Counted from the first letter of the stretch, positions 20,092 to 28,783 are shown. The stretch: DNA of 64,000 nt from Methylobacterium tardum (GCF_023546765.1 NZ_CP097484.1:685501-749500); one strand, 5' to 3'. Numbers and translations: made by a program. Notes: generated by a model not told the origin, from the sequence alone.

Positions 20092-20496
20092 TCAGTGAAC
20101 GCGACCGGGTTCCGAGCTGTTTCCACCCAGGAGCGCGGCGCGCAGACGCGCCACCTCCGTCTCGCTGGCGGCGAGGCGCCGGGCGACCGCCTCCGGCGCG
20201 GAGGCCGCCTGCGTTACGTCGAAGCCGAGGCCGACCGCCGCGCCCGACCGCCAGGCGACGAAGACCCGCCGCGTCTCGTTCCGGCAGGGAATGAACAGGT
20301 CGAAGCAGTCCGGCAGGATCGTCTCGGCGTCGACGCGGATCCGCGCGCCGTCCAGGGACACGTCGCGCACGGTACAGTCGAGTTCGGGCAGGAAGGCGGC
20401 GACGCGCACGCGGCCGCCGAGGCAGACACGGCGGCGGGCGGTGCGGCGGCGGTCGATCACGATCGCTGATCCTCGAAGACGTCGATGCCCCGACAA
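20092..20496 (-). CDS. PilZ-domain protein (probable cyclic-di-GMP receptor)
   Basis: A 134-residue protein consisting of one PilZ domain plus a short C-terminal helix. The cyclic-di-GMP motifs are recognisable: RRRTARRR (RxxxR) at about 17-24, then VRDVSLDGARIRVD (D/NxSxxG). PilZ proteins link cyclic-di-GMP to motility, polysaccharide export or adhesion. The protein ends with a predicted helix that may mediate partner binding. A near-consensus CtrA box lies 37 bases upstream. It is a single-gene unit between the Tat oxidoreductase and the PAP2 gene, both on the same strand. Confidence 0.8.
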   Translation of the reverse strand: MSGHRRLRGSAIVIDRRRTARRRVCLGGRVRVAAFLPELDCTVRDVSLDGARIRVDAETILPDCFDLFIPCRNETRRVFVAWRSGAAVGLGFDVTQAASAPEAVARRLAASETEVARLRAALLGGNSSEPGRVH

Positions 20497-20532
20497 CCGC
20501 CATCCAGCCCGGACCGTACCGCGACGTCCATC

Positions 20533-20547
20533 TTAACCTGTGGTTTA
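20533..20547 (-). promoter_or_regulatory. Near-consensus CtrA box upstream of the PilZ gene
   Basis: On the minus strand the sequence TAAACCACAGGTTAA differs from TTAA-N7-TTAA at one base. It lies 37-51 bases before the PilZ gene start. The spacing suits a promoter position, but one mismatch in an AT-richer stretch lowers confidence. Confidence 0.35.
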
Positions 20548-20561
20548 CCTTAACGACGCGG

Positions 20562-21320
20562 TCAGGCCGGCGGCGGCGGGTCGGGCGCCTCCACCTCGCC
20601 GCGGCGCTGAAGCTGCAGGGCGACGAACCAGCACAGGCTCGCCCAGGCCGCGCCGATGCACCAGCCGGCCAGCACATCGCTCGGCCAGTGCACGCCGAGA
20701 TAGATGCGGCTGAGGCCGACCAGCAGCGTCAGGCTCACGCCGAGCGCCAGAACCAGAGCCTTCGCGCGCCGGTTGCGCTCCACCCGGGCGATCAGGGTCG
20801 CCAGGGTCAGGTAGGCGATCGCCGACATGGTGGCGTGGCCGCTCGGGAAGCTCGCGGTGAACACCTCCATACCGTGCGGCACGAGGTCCGGCCGGGGCCG
20901 TTGGTAGAAGACCTTCAGCACGGTCGAGACCAGCTCGCCGCTGCCGACCGCGGCGAGAACGTACAGACCGATCCGGCGGCGCCCTGACACCGCCAGGTAG
21001 GCGGCGACCGCGCAGGTCAGGAACAGGACAGTGAACACGCTGCCGAGGCCGGTGATGTCGCGCATCGTCTCCTCGAGCCAGGGCGGCCCGATCGGGTCGG
21101 ACAGGTCGGCCGGGTTGCGCAGGCTCAGCAGGATCCGACGATCGAGGGCGGCGGTGGATCCCTCGCCGACCTCGTGGGCGAGGTAGAAGAAGCCGTAGCC
21201 CAGGATGCTGAGGCCGAGCAGGGCGACGAGGGGCCCGACCTCGTTGAGCCGCAGCCGCAGCCAGACCGCCGTGGCGGGCCGGATCAGCCGGTTGTCCCGG
21301 AGGCTCGCCGGCGCTCTCAC
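20562..21320 (-). CDS. PAP2-family membrane phosphatase
   Basis: An integral membrane acid phosphatase of 252 residues with about six hydrophobic helices. The three PAP2 motifs are complete: KVFYQRPRP (KxxxxxxRP), FPSGHA (PSGH) and SRIYLGVHWPSD (SRxxxxxHxxxD). Such enzymes dephosphorylate phosphatidic acid, undecaprenyl diphosphate or related lipids on the outer face of the inner membrane. The GTG at 21320 was chosen because GGAGG sits seven bases upstream; a longer reading would run into the 2'-5' RNA-ligase-like gene. The gap to that gene is 31 bases, so they probably form an operon. Confidence 0.88.
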   Translation of the reverse strand: MRAPASLRDNRLIRPATAVWLRLRLNEVGPLVALLGLSILGYGFFYLAHEVGEGSTAALDRRILLSLRNPADLSDPIGPPWLEETMRDITGLGSVFTVLFLTCAVAAYLAVSGRRRIGLYVLAAVGSGELVSTVLKVFYQRPRPDLVPHGMEVFTASFPSGHATMSAIAYLTLATLIARVERNRRAKALVLALGVSLTLLVGLSRIYLGVHWPSDVLAGWCIGAAWASLCWFVALQLQRRGEVEAPDPPPPA

Positions 21321-21351
21321 GATGCGACCTCCAGATGCGGGGTGGTGGCCA

Positions 21352-21867
21352 TCAGGCGTTCTCTCCGAAGGGCAGACGCGCGACCGCGTCCCAGGGACCT
21401 CCGAGGTAACGCCACAGCAGGGTCGCGGGCGCCGTGAAGCGGAACGGCTCGAACCCCGCCGACAGGTCGGCATGGAGCGCCCGGGCCTTCTCGGGCGCGA
21501 CCTTGTTCTGCACGGTGACGTGCGGGCGCCAGCCCTGCCGGTCCTGCGCGGTGAGATGCGGCTCGAACTCCCGCGCGAGGCGAGCCCGGAAAGCCGCCAG
21601 CGGCTCGGATTCCAGCACGTAGGCGACGCCCCGCCCGGTGAAGCGCAGGCCCGTCACGGCGACCTCCGGGGGTGGCAGGGTGCGGGCGAGGGCGGTGATG
21701 GCCTCGATCACGCCGCACTCCCGATCGCCCGGCAGATGGTGGAACAGCGTGGCGTGGGCCGGGATGACGTTCAGCATCTCCGGGAAGTAGCGCCGCCGCT
21801 CGCCGTCGAAGCGCGCGAAGGTCGGCTCATCGAAGGCGAGCGTCAGGATCAGGGGGGCATCGTTCAT
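21352..21867 (-). CDS. 2'-5' RNA ligase / cyclic phosphodiesterase-like 2H protein
   Basis: A 171-residue protein of the 2H phosphoesterase superfamily. Two HxT motifs, HATLFHH near residue 38 and HVTVQNK near 115, form the active site that cleaves or ligates 2'-5' or cyclic phosphodiester bonds. RNA, a cyclic nucleotide or ADP-ribose derivative are possible substrates; none is indicated by context. It lies between the PAP2 gene and the radical-SAM gene on the same strand, with gaps of 31 and 25 bases, so the three are likely one transcript. Confidence 0.85.
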   Translation of the reverse strand: MNDAPLILTLAFDEPTFARFDGERRRYFPEMLNVIPAHATLFHHLPGDRECGVIEAITALARTLPPPEVAVTGLRFTGRGVAYVLESEPLAAFRARLAREFEPHLTAQDRQGWRPHVTVQNKVAPEKARALHADLSAGFEPFRFTAPATLLWRYLGGPWDAVARLPFGENA

Positions 21868-21892
21868 GCGGGCGACATGGCGCCCGGGGCGC

Positions 21893-23023
21893 TCAGGTCC
21901 AGTACAGGACGCGGCCCGCCGGCAGGATGCGCGCCATGCTCTCGGTGAGATGCGCGCGCATGGCCTGCATCAGCGGCTTCGGAAAGACGTGCTTCACGGA
22001 GCCGAATTTCGTGCGCTTCTCCACGCGCTCCGCCTCGCCGAGAGGCAGGTCCGAGCCCGGATACCAGCCGCGCAGGACCGCCTTCGAGCCGGGAGTGAAC
22101 CGGTGGGTGATGAGCTCGGCCGTCAGGTCGAGGTTCGGCACGCCGGACAGCGCGTCGGCGGCATCGCGGATCAGGTCGGTGTAAGCCTCCTCCCAGCCCG
22201 GCACCGGCAGGATCGGCGCGATGGTCAGACCCACCGGATAGCCGGCGCGGGCCACCTGCCCCAGGGCGGCGAGCCGGGCGTCGAGCGGATCGGTGCCGCC
22301 CTCGTAATGCGCGGCGGCGCGGGCATTCACCGAGAAGCGGATGCGGGTGCGCCGATTGTGCGGCAGGTCGAGAAGCGGGGCCACCGCGGCGAACTTGGTG
22401 GTGAAGCGCAGCTGCACCGGGGCGTCCCAGGCGCCGAAATGCCGGATCGCTTCGGAGAGCGAGCCAGTCAGATGCTCGATGCCGAGCGGGTCGGTGTAGC
22501 AGGAGGCCTCGAACGTGGTCCCCTCGTGGGCCCGCTCGGCGGAGGCCGAGGTGACCGCGCCGCGCCCGACATAGGCGGCGAGGTTGCCCAGGATCGCGTC
22601 GAGATTGGCGTAGGCCCTCGTGACCGGCGGCCCCTGGAGCGAGCCCGCGAGGTAGCAGTACTGGCAATGGGCCGGGCAGCCCTCCGCAAGGTCGAAGCGC
22701 CAGTCGGCCGAGGGCGGGATCGGCTGCAGCCGCAGCTTTGTCGGCGGTGCCACCGTCAGCGCGAGCGTGGCCTTGGCAGCCGCGTAGGCGCGGCGCGGAT
22801 CCGGCTCCCGCGGGCTTGGCAGGCGGTTCGCCGTCAGGCGTTCCACCGGCAGGCGCAGCGCCTCGGCGCGGGCCAGCATGGCCCGACCATGCGCATGCTC
22901 CAGCGCGGCCGGCGTCACCAGCACCCGGCGCGGGCGCCACAGGCGGGCGGGCCGCGGGCGGGCTGTCGGGTCGGGAGCGTCGAGCGCGAGAGCGGACGAG
23001 GGCGGCATCCCTGGCGAACGCAT
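21893..23023 (-). CDS. Spore photoproduct lyase-like radical-SAM protein
   Basis: A 376-residue radical SAM enzyme of the SPL family. The iron-sulfur site is in DLAEGCPAHCQYCYLAGS (C-x3-C-x2-C). Downstream are IRFSVNARAA, LTIAPILPVPGWEEAYTDL and TAELITHRFTP, typical of SplB-like proteins. Homologues are common in non-sporulating alphaproteobacteria, where their substrate is not firmly established; repair of thymine-type dimers is the family precedent. The gene is divergent from the AlgJ-like gene with 58 bases between starts and probably opens the operon with the 2H and PAP2 genes. Confidence 0.85.
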   Translation of the reverse strand: MRSPGMPPSSALALDAPDPTARPRPARLWRPRRVLVTPAALEHAHGRAMLARAEALRLPVERLTANRLPSPREPDPRRAYAAAKATLALTVAPPTKLRLQPIPPSADWRFDLAEGCPAHCQYCYLAGSLQGPPVTRAYANLDAILGNLAAYVGRGAVTSASAERAHEGTTFEASCYTDPLGIEHLTGSLSEAIRHFGAWDAPVQLRFTTKFAAVAPLLDLPHNRRTRIRFSVNARAAAHYEGGTDPLDARLAALGQVARAGYPVGLTIAPILPVPGWEEAYTDLIRDAADALSGVPNLDLTAELITHRFTPGSKAVLRGWYPGSDLPLGEAERVEKRTKFGSVKHVFPKPLMQAMRAHLTESMARILPAGRVLYWT

Positions 23024-23081
23024 GGGCTGCCGTGCCGGGTCCGGCCTAGTCGGCCGGTCCCGGTGCGGCTAAAGCACCGCC

Positions 23082-24050
23082 ATGTCTGCAGGCAGGGAAA
23101 GCGTACATGTCGGCCGCGGCGGCTGGTTGTTTCTCACCGGCGGCACCAACCGCGTCCTGGAACGGTACCGGGGCGGCCTGCGGCACTGGCTGCTGCTCCG
23201 GGGCTGGGTGCGGCTGATCCGGGCGCGGGCGCGGCGGGCGGACAGCCTCGGCATCCGCTGCCTCCACGTGATCGTCCCGGAGAAGCTGTCGGTCTACGAC
23301 GACAAGACCGATGGCCTGCGCTACGCGCCCGCCAGGGCCTCGACTCGGCGTCTGGCGCGATATCTCGCGCGTCACCCGGCCTATCTCGATCTTCTGGCCC
23401 CGCTGCGTGCGGCCCGGAACGGGCCGGTGCCGCTCTACCTGCGCACCGACACGCACTGGACGGCGCAGGGATGCCTGCTGGCCTATCGCGAGATCATGCG
23501 GGCGCTCGGGGCAATCCCGCCTGCCGATATCGGCACGCGCCCCGGCACCGTCTCGGACCAGCTCATGGACCTCGGCGAGAAGCTTCCCGAACGACCGCGC
23601 GAGCGGGTCGAGCGGTTCATGCTGCAGCGCGATGCCAAACGGGTCGAGACGGGCGCCTATCTCGCCGCCTACGAGGCGCAGGGGCGCGACCGGGAGGTGC
23701 ATGTCGGCGCGCATGTCATCTACCGGAACGAGGCGCCGACCGCCGATCCGCGCCGTCTCGTGCTGTTCGGCGATTCCTGCGCGCATTTCGACCCGTTCCT
23801 GCTGACGGGTCTGCTCGCCGAGAGCTTCCACGAGGTCCACTTCGTCTGGTCGCCGAGCCTCGACTGGGCCTATATCGAGCGCGTCCGGCCCGACATCCTG
23901 CTCTTCGAGCTGGCCGAACGCTTCCTGGCCCGGACTCCGAGCGACGATTACGACGTCGCTGTCGCGGGCCAGCGGGGGACCGGAGGCCGCCTCGCGCGGA
24001 TCCAGAAAGAGGGCCTGGACGAGAAGCGACCTACGCCCGAGCTTCAGTAG
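23082..24050 (+). CDS. AlgJ/AlgX-like SGNH-fold protein
   Basis: A 322-residue protein similar to the SGNH catalytic domain of AlgJ/AlgX-type polysaccharide O-acetyltransferases. The opening VGRGGWLFLTGGTNRVLERY, the catalytic Asp-His element in YLRTDTHWTAQGC and the nucleophile block LVLFGDSCAHF are all in place and in order. AlgX/AlgJ acetylate exported polymers in the periplasm. Here no signal peptide, membrane anchor or acyl-donor MBOAT partner gene is visible, so it may act in the cytosol or need a partner elsewhere. Its 3' end overlaps the small membrane-protein gene on the opposite strand by seven bases. Confidence 0.75.
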   Translation: MSAGRESVHVGRGGWLFLTGGTNRVLERYRGGLRHWLLLRGWVRLIRARARRADSLGIRCLHVIVPEKLSVYDDKTDGLRYAPARASTRRLARYLARHPAYLDLLAPLRAARNGPVPLYLRTDTHWTAQGCLLAYREIMRALGAIPPADIGTRPGTVSDQLMDLGEKLPERPRERVERFMLQRDAKRVETGAYLAAYEAQGRDREVHVGAHVIYRNEAPTADPRRLVLFGDSCAHFDPFLLTGLLAESFHEVHFVWSPSLDWAYIERVRPDILLFELAERFLARTPSDDYDVAVAGQRGTGGRLARIQKEGLDEKRPTPELQ

Positions 24051-24268
24051 ATCGCCGGATCCATGCGTGTGAAATCGCTGATGCTCGCCGCCTGATACTG
24101 CGCGAAGGATTCCGGCGCGTAGGCGATCCCGATCATCAGCACCAGGAGGGTTGCAAGGCACGCGAGCGTCGCCGTGACCACGTCCGCGTGGCGCCGCAGG
24201 GCATGGATCACCAGGCACCCGAACGTGAACAGGGCCGCCTCGGCAACGGGCACCAGCGCGAACGACAT
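24044..24268 (-). CDS. Small two-helix membrane protein, function unknown
   Basis: A 74-residue protein with two hydrophobic segments (FALVPVAEAALFTFGCLVIHAL and TATLACLATLLVLMIGIAYAP) and a short polar tail. The start at 24268 is supported by GGAGG seven bases upstream; the open frame extends further upstream without a better site. I do not recognise a family. Its 3' end overlaps the AlgJ-like gene on the other strand. Confidence 0.6.
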   Translation of the reverse strand: MSFALVPVAEAALFTFGCLVIHALRRHADVVTATLACLATLLVLMIGIAYAPESFAQYQAASISDFTRMDPAIY

Positions 24269-24532
24269 CACTCCACCTCCGTTCGATGTCCCGCCGAGAT
24301 CGGGCAGTCCTTCGGACATGCGGCGGGCGAGCGCTTGAGAGATGGCCGATCTTGCTGCACTGCAACAGAAGGGTGCGTGCAAACCTGCCTTGCGCGGAAT
24401 TCGCGGGCGGCCGGGAACGAACGCCGCGCGCATGCCGGAGTTAACGCGGCCTCAAGAATTCATCCGGCCGACTTTCCGCGTGCCGCACCGTGCCCATCTC
24501 GTCCGGGATCTCACCGGGAACGGGATAGGGCG

Positions 24533-25510
24533 ATGGGTCTCCTCGTAGACGGCGTCTGGCGCGACCAATGGTATGACACCGCCGCGACGGGCGGGCGCTT
24601 CGAGCGCAAGGCCTCGGCCTTCCGCAACTGGGTGACCGCGGACGGAGCACCGGGCCCGTCGGGCGAGGGCGGCTTTCGCGCCGAGCCCGGCCGCTACCAC
24701 CTCTACGTCTCGCTGGCCTGCCCCTGGGCCCACCGCACGCTGATCGGGCGTGCCCTCAAAGGACTGGAGGCGGCGGTCACCGTCTCGGTGGTCGATCCGC
24801 ATATGGGCGCGGAGGGCTGGGTGTTCGGCGATGCGCCCGGCGCGACGCCGGACTCGATCCACGGTGCCCGGCGCCTCTACGAGGTGTATCTGGCGGCCGA
24901 CCCGTCCTATAGCGGCCGCGTGACGGTGCCGGTGCTGTGGGACCGGCAGCGCGCGACCATCGTGTCGAACGAATCCGCCGAGATCCTGCGGATGCTGAAC
25001 GATGCCTTCGGCGGCACCGGGCCGGATCTCTACCCCGAAGACCTGCGCACCGAGATCGACCGCCTGAATGCCCGCGTCTACGACCGTGTGAACAACGGCG
25101 TCTACAAGGCGGGATTTGCCACCGCGCAGGATGCCTACGCGAGTGCCTTTGAGGCCTTGTTCGCGGAACTCGACGCGCTGGAGGAGCGGCTCGACCGGAA
25201 CCGCTATCTCTGCGGCGACCGGCTGACCGAGGCGGATATCCGTCTGTTCACCACATTGGTGCGGTTCGACGCGGTCTATGTCGGCCACTTCAAGTGCAAC
25301 AAGCGCCGGATCGCCGATTATCCGAACCTGTCGAATTACCTGCGCGATCTTTATGCCCTTCCCGGCATCGCGCCGACGGTGAACCTGACTCACATCAAGC
25401 GGCACTATTACGAGAGCCATCCGACCATCAATCCGACTGGGATCGTGCCGCTCGGACCGGATCTGGACTTCTCGGCCCCGAACGACCGTGCCCTGCGGTT
25501 CGGCGCTTAG
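24533..25510 (+). CDS. Glutathionyl-hydroquinone reductase-like glutathione transferase
   Basis: A cytosolic xi-class glutathione transferase of 325 residues, similar to YqjG and Ecm4, which reduce glutathionyl-hydroquinones. The catalytic cysteine is in YVSLACPWAHRTLIGR. The conserved elements SNESAEILRMLN, DRVNNGVYKAGFA and RFDAVYVGHFKCNKRRI follow, the last with the hydroquinone-pocket tyrosine region, and the C-terminus HIKRHYYESHPTINPTGIVP is diagnostic. The ATG at 24533 fits the family start. The gene stands alone; a family B palindromic repeat lies 40 bases past its stop and may end its transcript. Confidence 0.9.
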   Translation: MGLLVDGVWRDQWYDTAATGGRFERKASAFRNWVTADGAPGPSGEGGFRAEPGRYHLYVSLACPWAHRTLIGRALKGLEAAVTVSVVDPHMGAEGWVFGDAPGATPDSIHGARRLYEVYLAADPSYSGRVTVPVLWDRQRATIVSNESAEILRMLNDAFGGTGPDLYPEDLRTEIDRLNARVYDRVNNGVYKAGFATAQDAYASAFEALFAELDALEERLDRNRYLCGDRLTEADIRLFTTLVRFDAVYVGHFKCNKRRIADYPNLSNYLRDLYALPGIAPTVNLTHIKRHYYESHPTINPTGIVPLGPDLDFSAPNDRALRFGA

Positions 25511-25549
25511 CGGGCTTCTCCCATCGGCCTGGCTTTTCCCCGGGTTTTT

Positions 25550-25634
25550 GCGAGCGAAGCGAGGCAAGCCAGGGGCGCGGGACATGCGCGAGCGTGCCGT
25601 CGCTGGCTTGCCTCGCCCGCGGGACGAAGCGGGC
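25550..25634. repeat. Dispersed palindromic element, family B, copy 1
   Basis: Perfect 14-base arms GCGAGGCAAGCCAG (25559-25572) and CTGGCTTGCCTCGC (25603-25616) enclose a 30-base loop, with weaker matching outside. The outer GCGAGCGAAGC element resembles palindromes widespread in alphaproteobacterial genomes. It lies just downstream of the glutathione transferase gene. A related copy is at 34444-34535. Confidence 0.7.
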
Positions 25635-25742
25635 GCGTCCAGCCGGCTGCCGCCCGTCCGAGGCCGGACAATGTGCCGTGCCCCTCGACGGCCGTCAGGG
25701 CGCGCCTAATTCGGCTCTCAACCGGAGGATGCCTGACACGCC

Positions 25743-26210
25743 ATGACCAACAGCCTGCGCCTCGCGCTGCTCTGCGCCCTTATCAGCCTGCCGTCCGCGG
25801 CGCGGGCCCAGGCGGCGTTGCGGTTGGAAGGCACCTGCGAGAAGCTGATGATCGGCCCGCAGGACCTGAGCCAATCCTGCAGCAACGTCCTGACGAACGC
25901 GGTGAGCCGGAACCGGACGAGCTTCGACTTTACCACCGCCGACGGTCAGACGGTCAGCTTCAGCGGCAACGGCGCCCAGCAGGAGGCCACTGAAGAGACC
26001 GACCCGCTCCAGCCGATCAATGTCGTGACGATCGGCAAGGATGCCGGTCCCACCCTGGCGATCGGCGCCTGCCGCTTCTCCACACTGGAACCCGGCCGCA
26101 CCGCCATCACCTGCGAAGCCAACGCGGCCGATGGCCGAGCTTTCGCGGGAACGTTCGTGACGGCCGCCAAGGCGGCGGCCGGGGCGCCCGGCGCCGCACC
26201 GGCCCGCTGA
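25743..26210 (+). CDS. Secreted protein of unknown function with four cysteines
   Basis: A 155-residue protein with a clear signal peptide (MTNSLRLALLCALISLPSAA, cleavage near ARAQA). The mature part has four cysteines (residues 32, 46, 110, 124) that could form two disulfides, and a beta-rich composition (FDFTTADGQTVSFSGNG). The last ten or so residues are alanine/proline rich. I do not recognise the family. The next gene, a CnoX-like thioredoxin, lies 81 bases downstream on the same strand. Confidence 0.65.
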   Translation: MTNSLRLALLCALISLPSAARAQAALRLEGTCEKLMIGPQDLSQSCSNVLTNAVSRNRTSFDFTTADGQTVSFSGNGAQQEATEETDPLQPINVVTIGKDAGPTLAIGACRFSTLEPGRTAITCEANAADGRAFAGTFVTAAKAAAGAPGAAPAR

Positions 26211-26291
26211 GCCGACGGCGTTCGGGCTGGTCAGACGACCTCGGAAGCCCCATTTAAGGCCCTCCACGAAAAAGGTTCCGAAGCGAGACCG

Positions 26292-27205
26292 ATGCTCAAC
26301 GACACCCTCGCCGGGGGCGGCGTCCCGGCCGGCGATACCGGCTCCCTGATCAAGGACACCACGACCGCGGGCTTCCGCCAGGACGTGATCGCCGCGTCGA
26401 TGCACCGGCCGGTGCTGGTCGACTTCTGGGCGCCCTGGTGCGGGCCGTGCAAGCAGCTGACCCCGGTGCTGGAGAAGGTCGTCCGGGAGGCCGCCGGCGC
26501 CGTTGCCCTGGTCAAGATGAACATCGACGAGCATCCCTCGATCGCGGGCCAGCTCGGCATCCAGTCGATCCCGGCGGTGATCGTCTTCCAGAAGGGCCAG
26601 CCGGTCGACGGCTTCATGGGCGCGGTGCCCGAGAGCCAGATCAAGGAGCTGATCGGGCGCGTCGCCGGCCCGGTGCAAGATCCGGTCGAGGCGGCGCTCG
26701 CCGATGCGGCCAGCCTGATCGAGGAAGGCGACCTTGCGGGCGCCGCCGAGATCTACGCCGCCGTGCTCGAGCAGCAGCCCGACAATGTCACGGCACTGGC
26801 GGGCCTCGCCAAGATGCAGCTGGACGCGGGCGAGATCGAGAACGCCAAGCGCGTGCTGGCGATGGTCCCAGAGGCGAAGGCCGGCGATCCGGCCCTCGCC
26901 GGCGTCCGCGCCGCCCTCGAACTCGCCGAGCAGGCCGCCTCCCTGGGCGATCTCGCGGGGCTGCAACGGGAGGTGGAGGCCAATCCGGATGCGCATCAGG
27001 CCCGGTTCGATCTCGCGCTCGGCCTCGCGGCGCGGGGCGAGCGCGGCCGGCCGTCGATCAGCTGATCGAGCTGCGCAAGCGCGACAAGGACTGGAACGAG
27101 GACGGGGCGCGCAAGCAGCTGCTGCAGTTCTTCGAGGCTTGGGGCGTGATGGACCCCGACACGATCCGCGGCCGGCGCAAGCTCTCGGCGCTTCTGTTCT
27201 CGTGA
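26292..27205 (+). pseudogene. CnoX/YbbN-like thioredoxin-TPR protein with apparent frameshift
   Basis: Co-chaperone-type thioredoxin fused to tetratricopeptide repeats, about 303 residues if intact. The thioredoxin domain (30-135) has active site FWAPWCGPCKQ. The C-terminal TPR part runs over AASLIEEGDLAGAAEIYAAV and ALAGLAKMQLDAGEIENA. The first frame stops at 27065 after the odd tail GERGRPSIS, while the conserved end (DQLIELRKRDKDWNEDGARK, then FFEAWGVMDPDTIRGRRKLS) continues in another frame. One base seems missing near 27041-27052; adding a single base restores the usual end. This may be a real mutation or a sequence error. The same kind of defect appears in the next gene. Confidence 0.8.
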
Positions 27206-27254
27206 GGCGCCGGCTCGCGCGCCGGCCCACCCATCGGTCCCTCTGGGAGGCGCC

Positions 27255-27922
27255 ATGAGCACCCATGCGAGCTACAAGGGCCCCGCGGACTGCCCGGCCG
27301 TGATCCCGGTGTTCCCCCTGTCGGGGGCGCTCCTGCTTCCCCGCGGGCAGATGCCGCTGAACATCTTCGAGCCGCGCTACCTGGCGATGGTTGATGACGC
27401 CATGCGCACGGACCGGATCATCGGCATGATCCAGCCCGATCCCGAGAGCCCGGGTGCGGCGGCGAACCCGAAGCTCTACCGCGTCGGCTGCGCGGGCCGC
27501 GTGACGCAATATGCCGAGACCGGCGACGGCCGTTACCTGATTTCGCTGACCGGCATCAGCCGGTTCCGGGTGGAGAGCGAGATCGCCTCGGTCGGTCCCT
27601 ACCGGCGCTGCCACGTCTCCTACGACGCCTTCGCGGTGGACTTCGAGCCGCGGGCGGGCGAGGAGCATGTCGACCGCGAGGAGTCCTCAAGGCGCTGCGC
27701 GACTTCGTGGAATCGAACGATCTCAAGGTGGACTGGGCCGGGATCGACGAGGCGCCCGACGAGGCGCTGGTCAACGCTCTGTGCATGATGAGCCCGTTCG
27801 GCGTACGGGAGAAGCAGGCGATGCTGGAGGCCCCCGACCTGAAGACCCGGGCCGAGATCCTGATCGCGGTCACGCAGATGGAACTGGTTCGCGGTTCGGG
27901 CCCCGAATCGCCGATGCAATAG
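27255..27922 (+). pseudogene. Lon N-terminal (substrate-binding) domain protein with apparent frameshift
   Basis: A stand-alone Lon N-domain protein, about 222 residues when joined; such proteins are often found beside CnoX-like and Trm112-like genes in this group. Motifs are IPVFPLSGALLLPRGQMPLNIFEPRYLAM and LISLTGISRFRV. The first frame loses sense after AGEEHVDREESS and stops at 27788. The conserved end (FVESNDLKVDWAGIDEAPDE, then LCMMSPFGVREKQAMLEA) is read in another frame to 27922. One base appears deleted near 27679-27688. Real decay and sequencing error cannot be told apart here. Confidence 0.8.
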
Positions 27923-27934
27923 GTTGCACCACCG

Positions 27935-28141
27935 ATGTCCAACGACCTCACCGCCCCCGTCGAGGCGACCCGCGTCGACCCGAAGCTGCTGGAGATCCTG
28001 GTCTGCCCGCTGACCAAGGGCACTCTGGAATACGATTCCGCCCGGCAGGAGCTGATCAGCCGCTCGGCGAAGCTCGCCTACCCGATCCGCGACGGCATCC
28101 CGATCATGCTGCCGGAGGAGGCCCGGCCGCTGACCGAGTGA
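27935..28141 (+). CDS. Trm112-family (UPF0434) small protein
   Basis: A 68-residue YcaR/UPF0434-like protein. The conserved core [17 protein letters not shown] and [17 protein letters not shown] is present, but of the zinc-binding cysteines only the one in LVCPLTKG remains, as in many bacterial members. Function is unproven; the family resembles the eukaryotic methyltransferase activator Trm112. It starts 12 bases after the Lon-domain gene and probably shares its transcript. A 202-base gap without a gene follows. Confidence 0.85.
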   Translation: MSNDLTAPVEATRVDPKLLEILVCPLTKGTLEYDSARQELISRSAKLAYPIRDGIPIMLPEEARPLTE

Positions 28142-28343
28142 GTGGCGCCGGGTCTCGGCCGCGATCGCGCCGCAGCGAGCGCCGCGCTTCAGTGGGCGAT
28201 CCGCGGGCGAAACGCCGCCGGCTTGCCCGACGGTCCTCGGACGACCTGATGTGGACGGCTGGGAGCCATCCACATCCGGCTTTCTCAAAGCCCACTTGAT
28301 GGCGCGACCGCTGGTGGTTCCGCTCGCGAGACCCGATACTGGA

Positions 28344-28562
28344 TCAGCGGCACCACCGCGTTCCGTACGGGCCGTAGCCTGCGACACGGCCGCGATGGCG
28401 CAGGCACCAGGCCTGGTTCTGCCCGCCCCACACGCAGCGGCCCCAGGCATTGCGGTGGCCGTTCGGACCGCAGGCGCCCAGCGCGGAGGCGGGTGCCGTG
28501 GCTGAGCCCAGGGTGGCCGAGAACGCGATCAGACCGATCACCGCGAGCAGGGGCTTCTTCAT
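28344..28562 (-). CDS. Small secreted GCG/CRPN-like protein
   Basis: A 72-residue exported protein. The signal peptide is MKKPLLAVIGLIAFSATLGS, cleaved near ASA. The mature part GACGPNGHRNAWGRCVWGG resembles the GCG_CRPN motif (GCGxGxHRxxxGxC) common in short, unstudied proteins of this group, followed by a Trp/Cys/Arg-rich end. The start is set by GGAGGAG seven bases before the ATG at 28562. It sits alone between the Trm112-like gene and the chemoreceptor gene. The residues encoded upstream of the chosen start have no signal for export and were left out. Confidence 0.6.
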   Translation of the reverse strand: MKKPLLAVIGLIAFSATLGSATAPASALGACGPNGHRNAWGRCVWGGQNQAWCLRHRGRVAGYGPYGTRWCR

Positions 28563-28783
28563 CGGACATCTCCTCCGGGACGACCGTCTGCGAGCCCGCG
28601 TCCGAGCGGGAGGCTTCTGCGGCGCCACCGCAGGACCGTGGCGTCGAGGCGTTGCTCCAGTTTTGCAGTCCGGCCCGGGACGTAACGTTATGTAACAGCA
28701 CAGGCTGGCCGCCGGCTCAGCCAGGCGCCGGATCGGCACCCGTCCCGGACCGAGGACGGGAACACGGCCGCCGCAACGACGAA

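Noticed and set aside
24441..24455. TTAACGCGGCCTCAA as a further CtrA box
   Set aside because: One mismatch, and neither flanking gene (glutathione transferase, small membrane protein) is linked to motility or the cell cycle.
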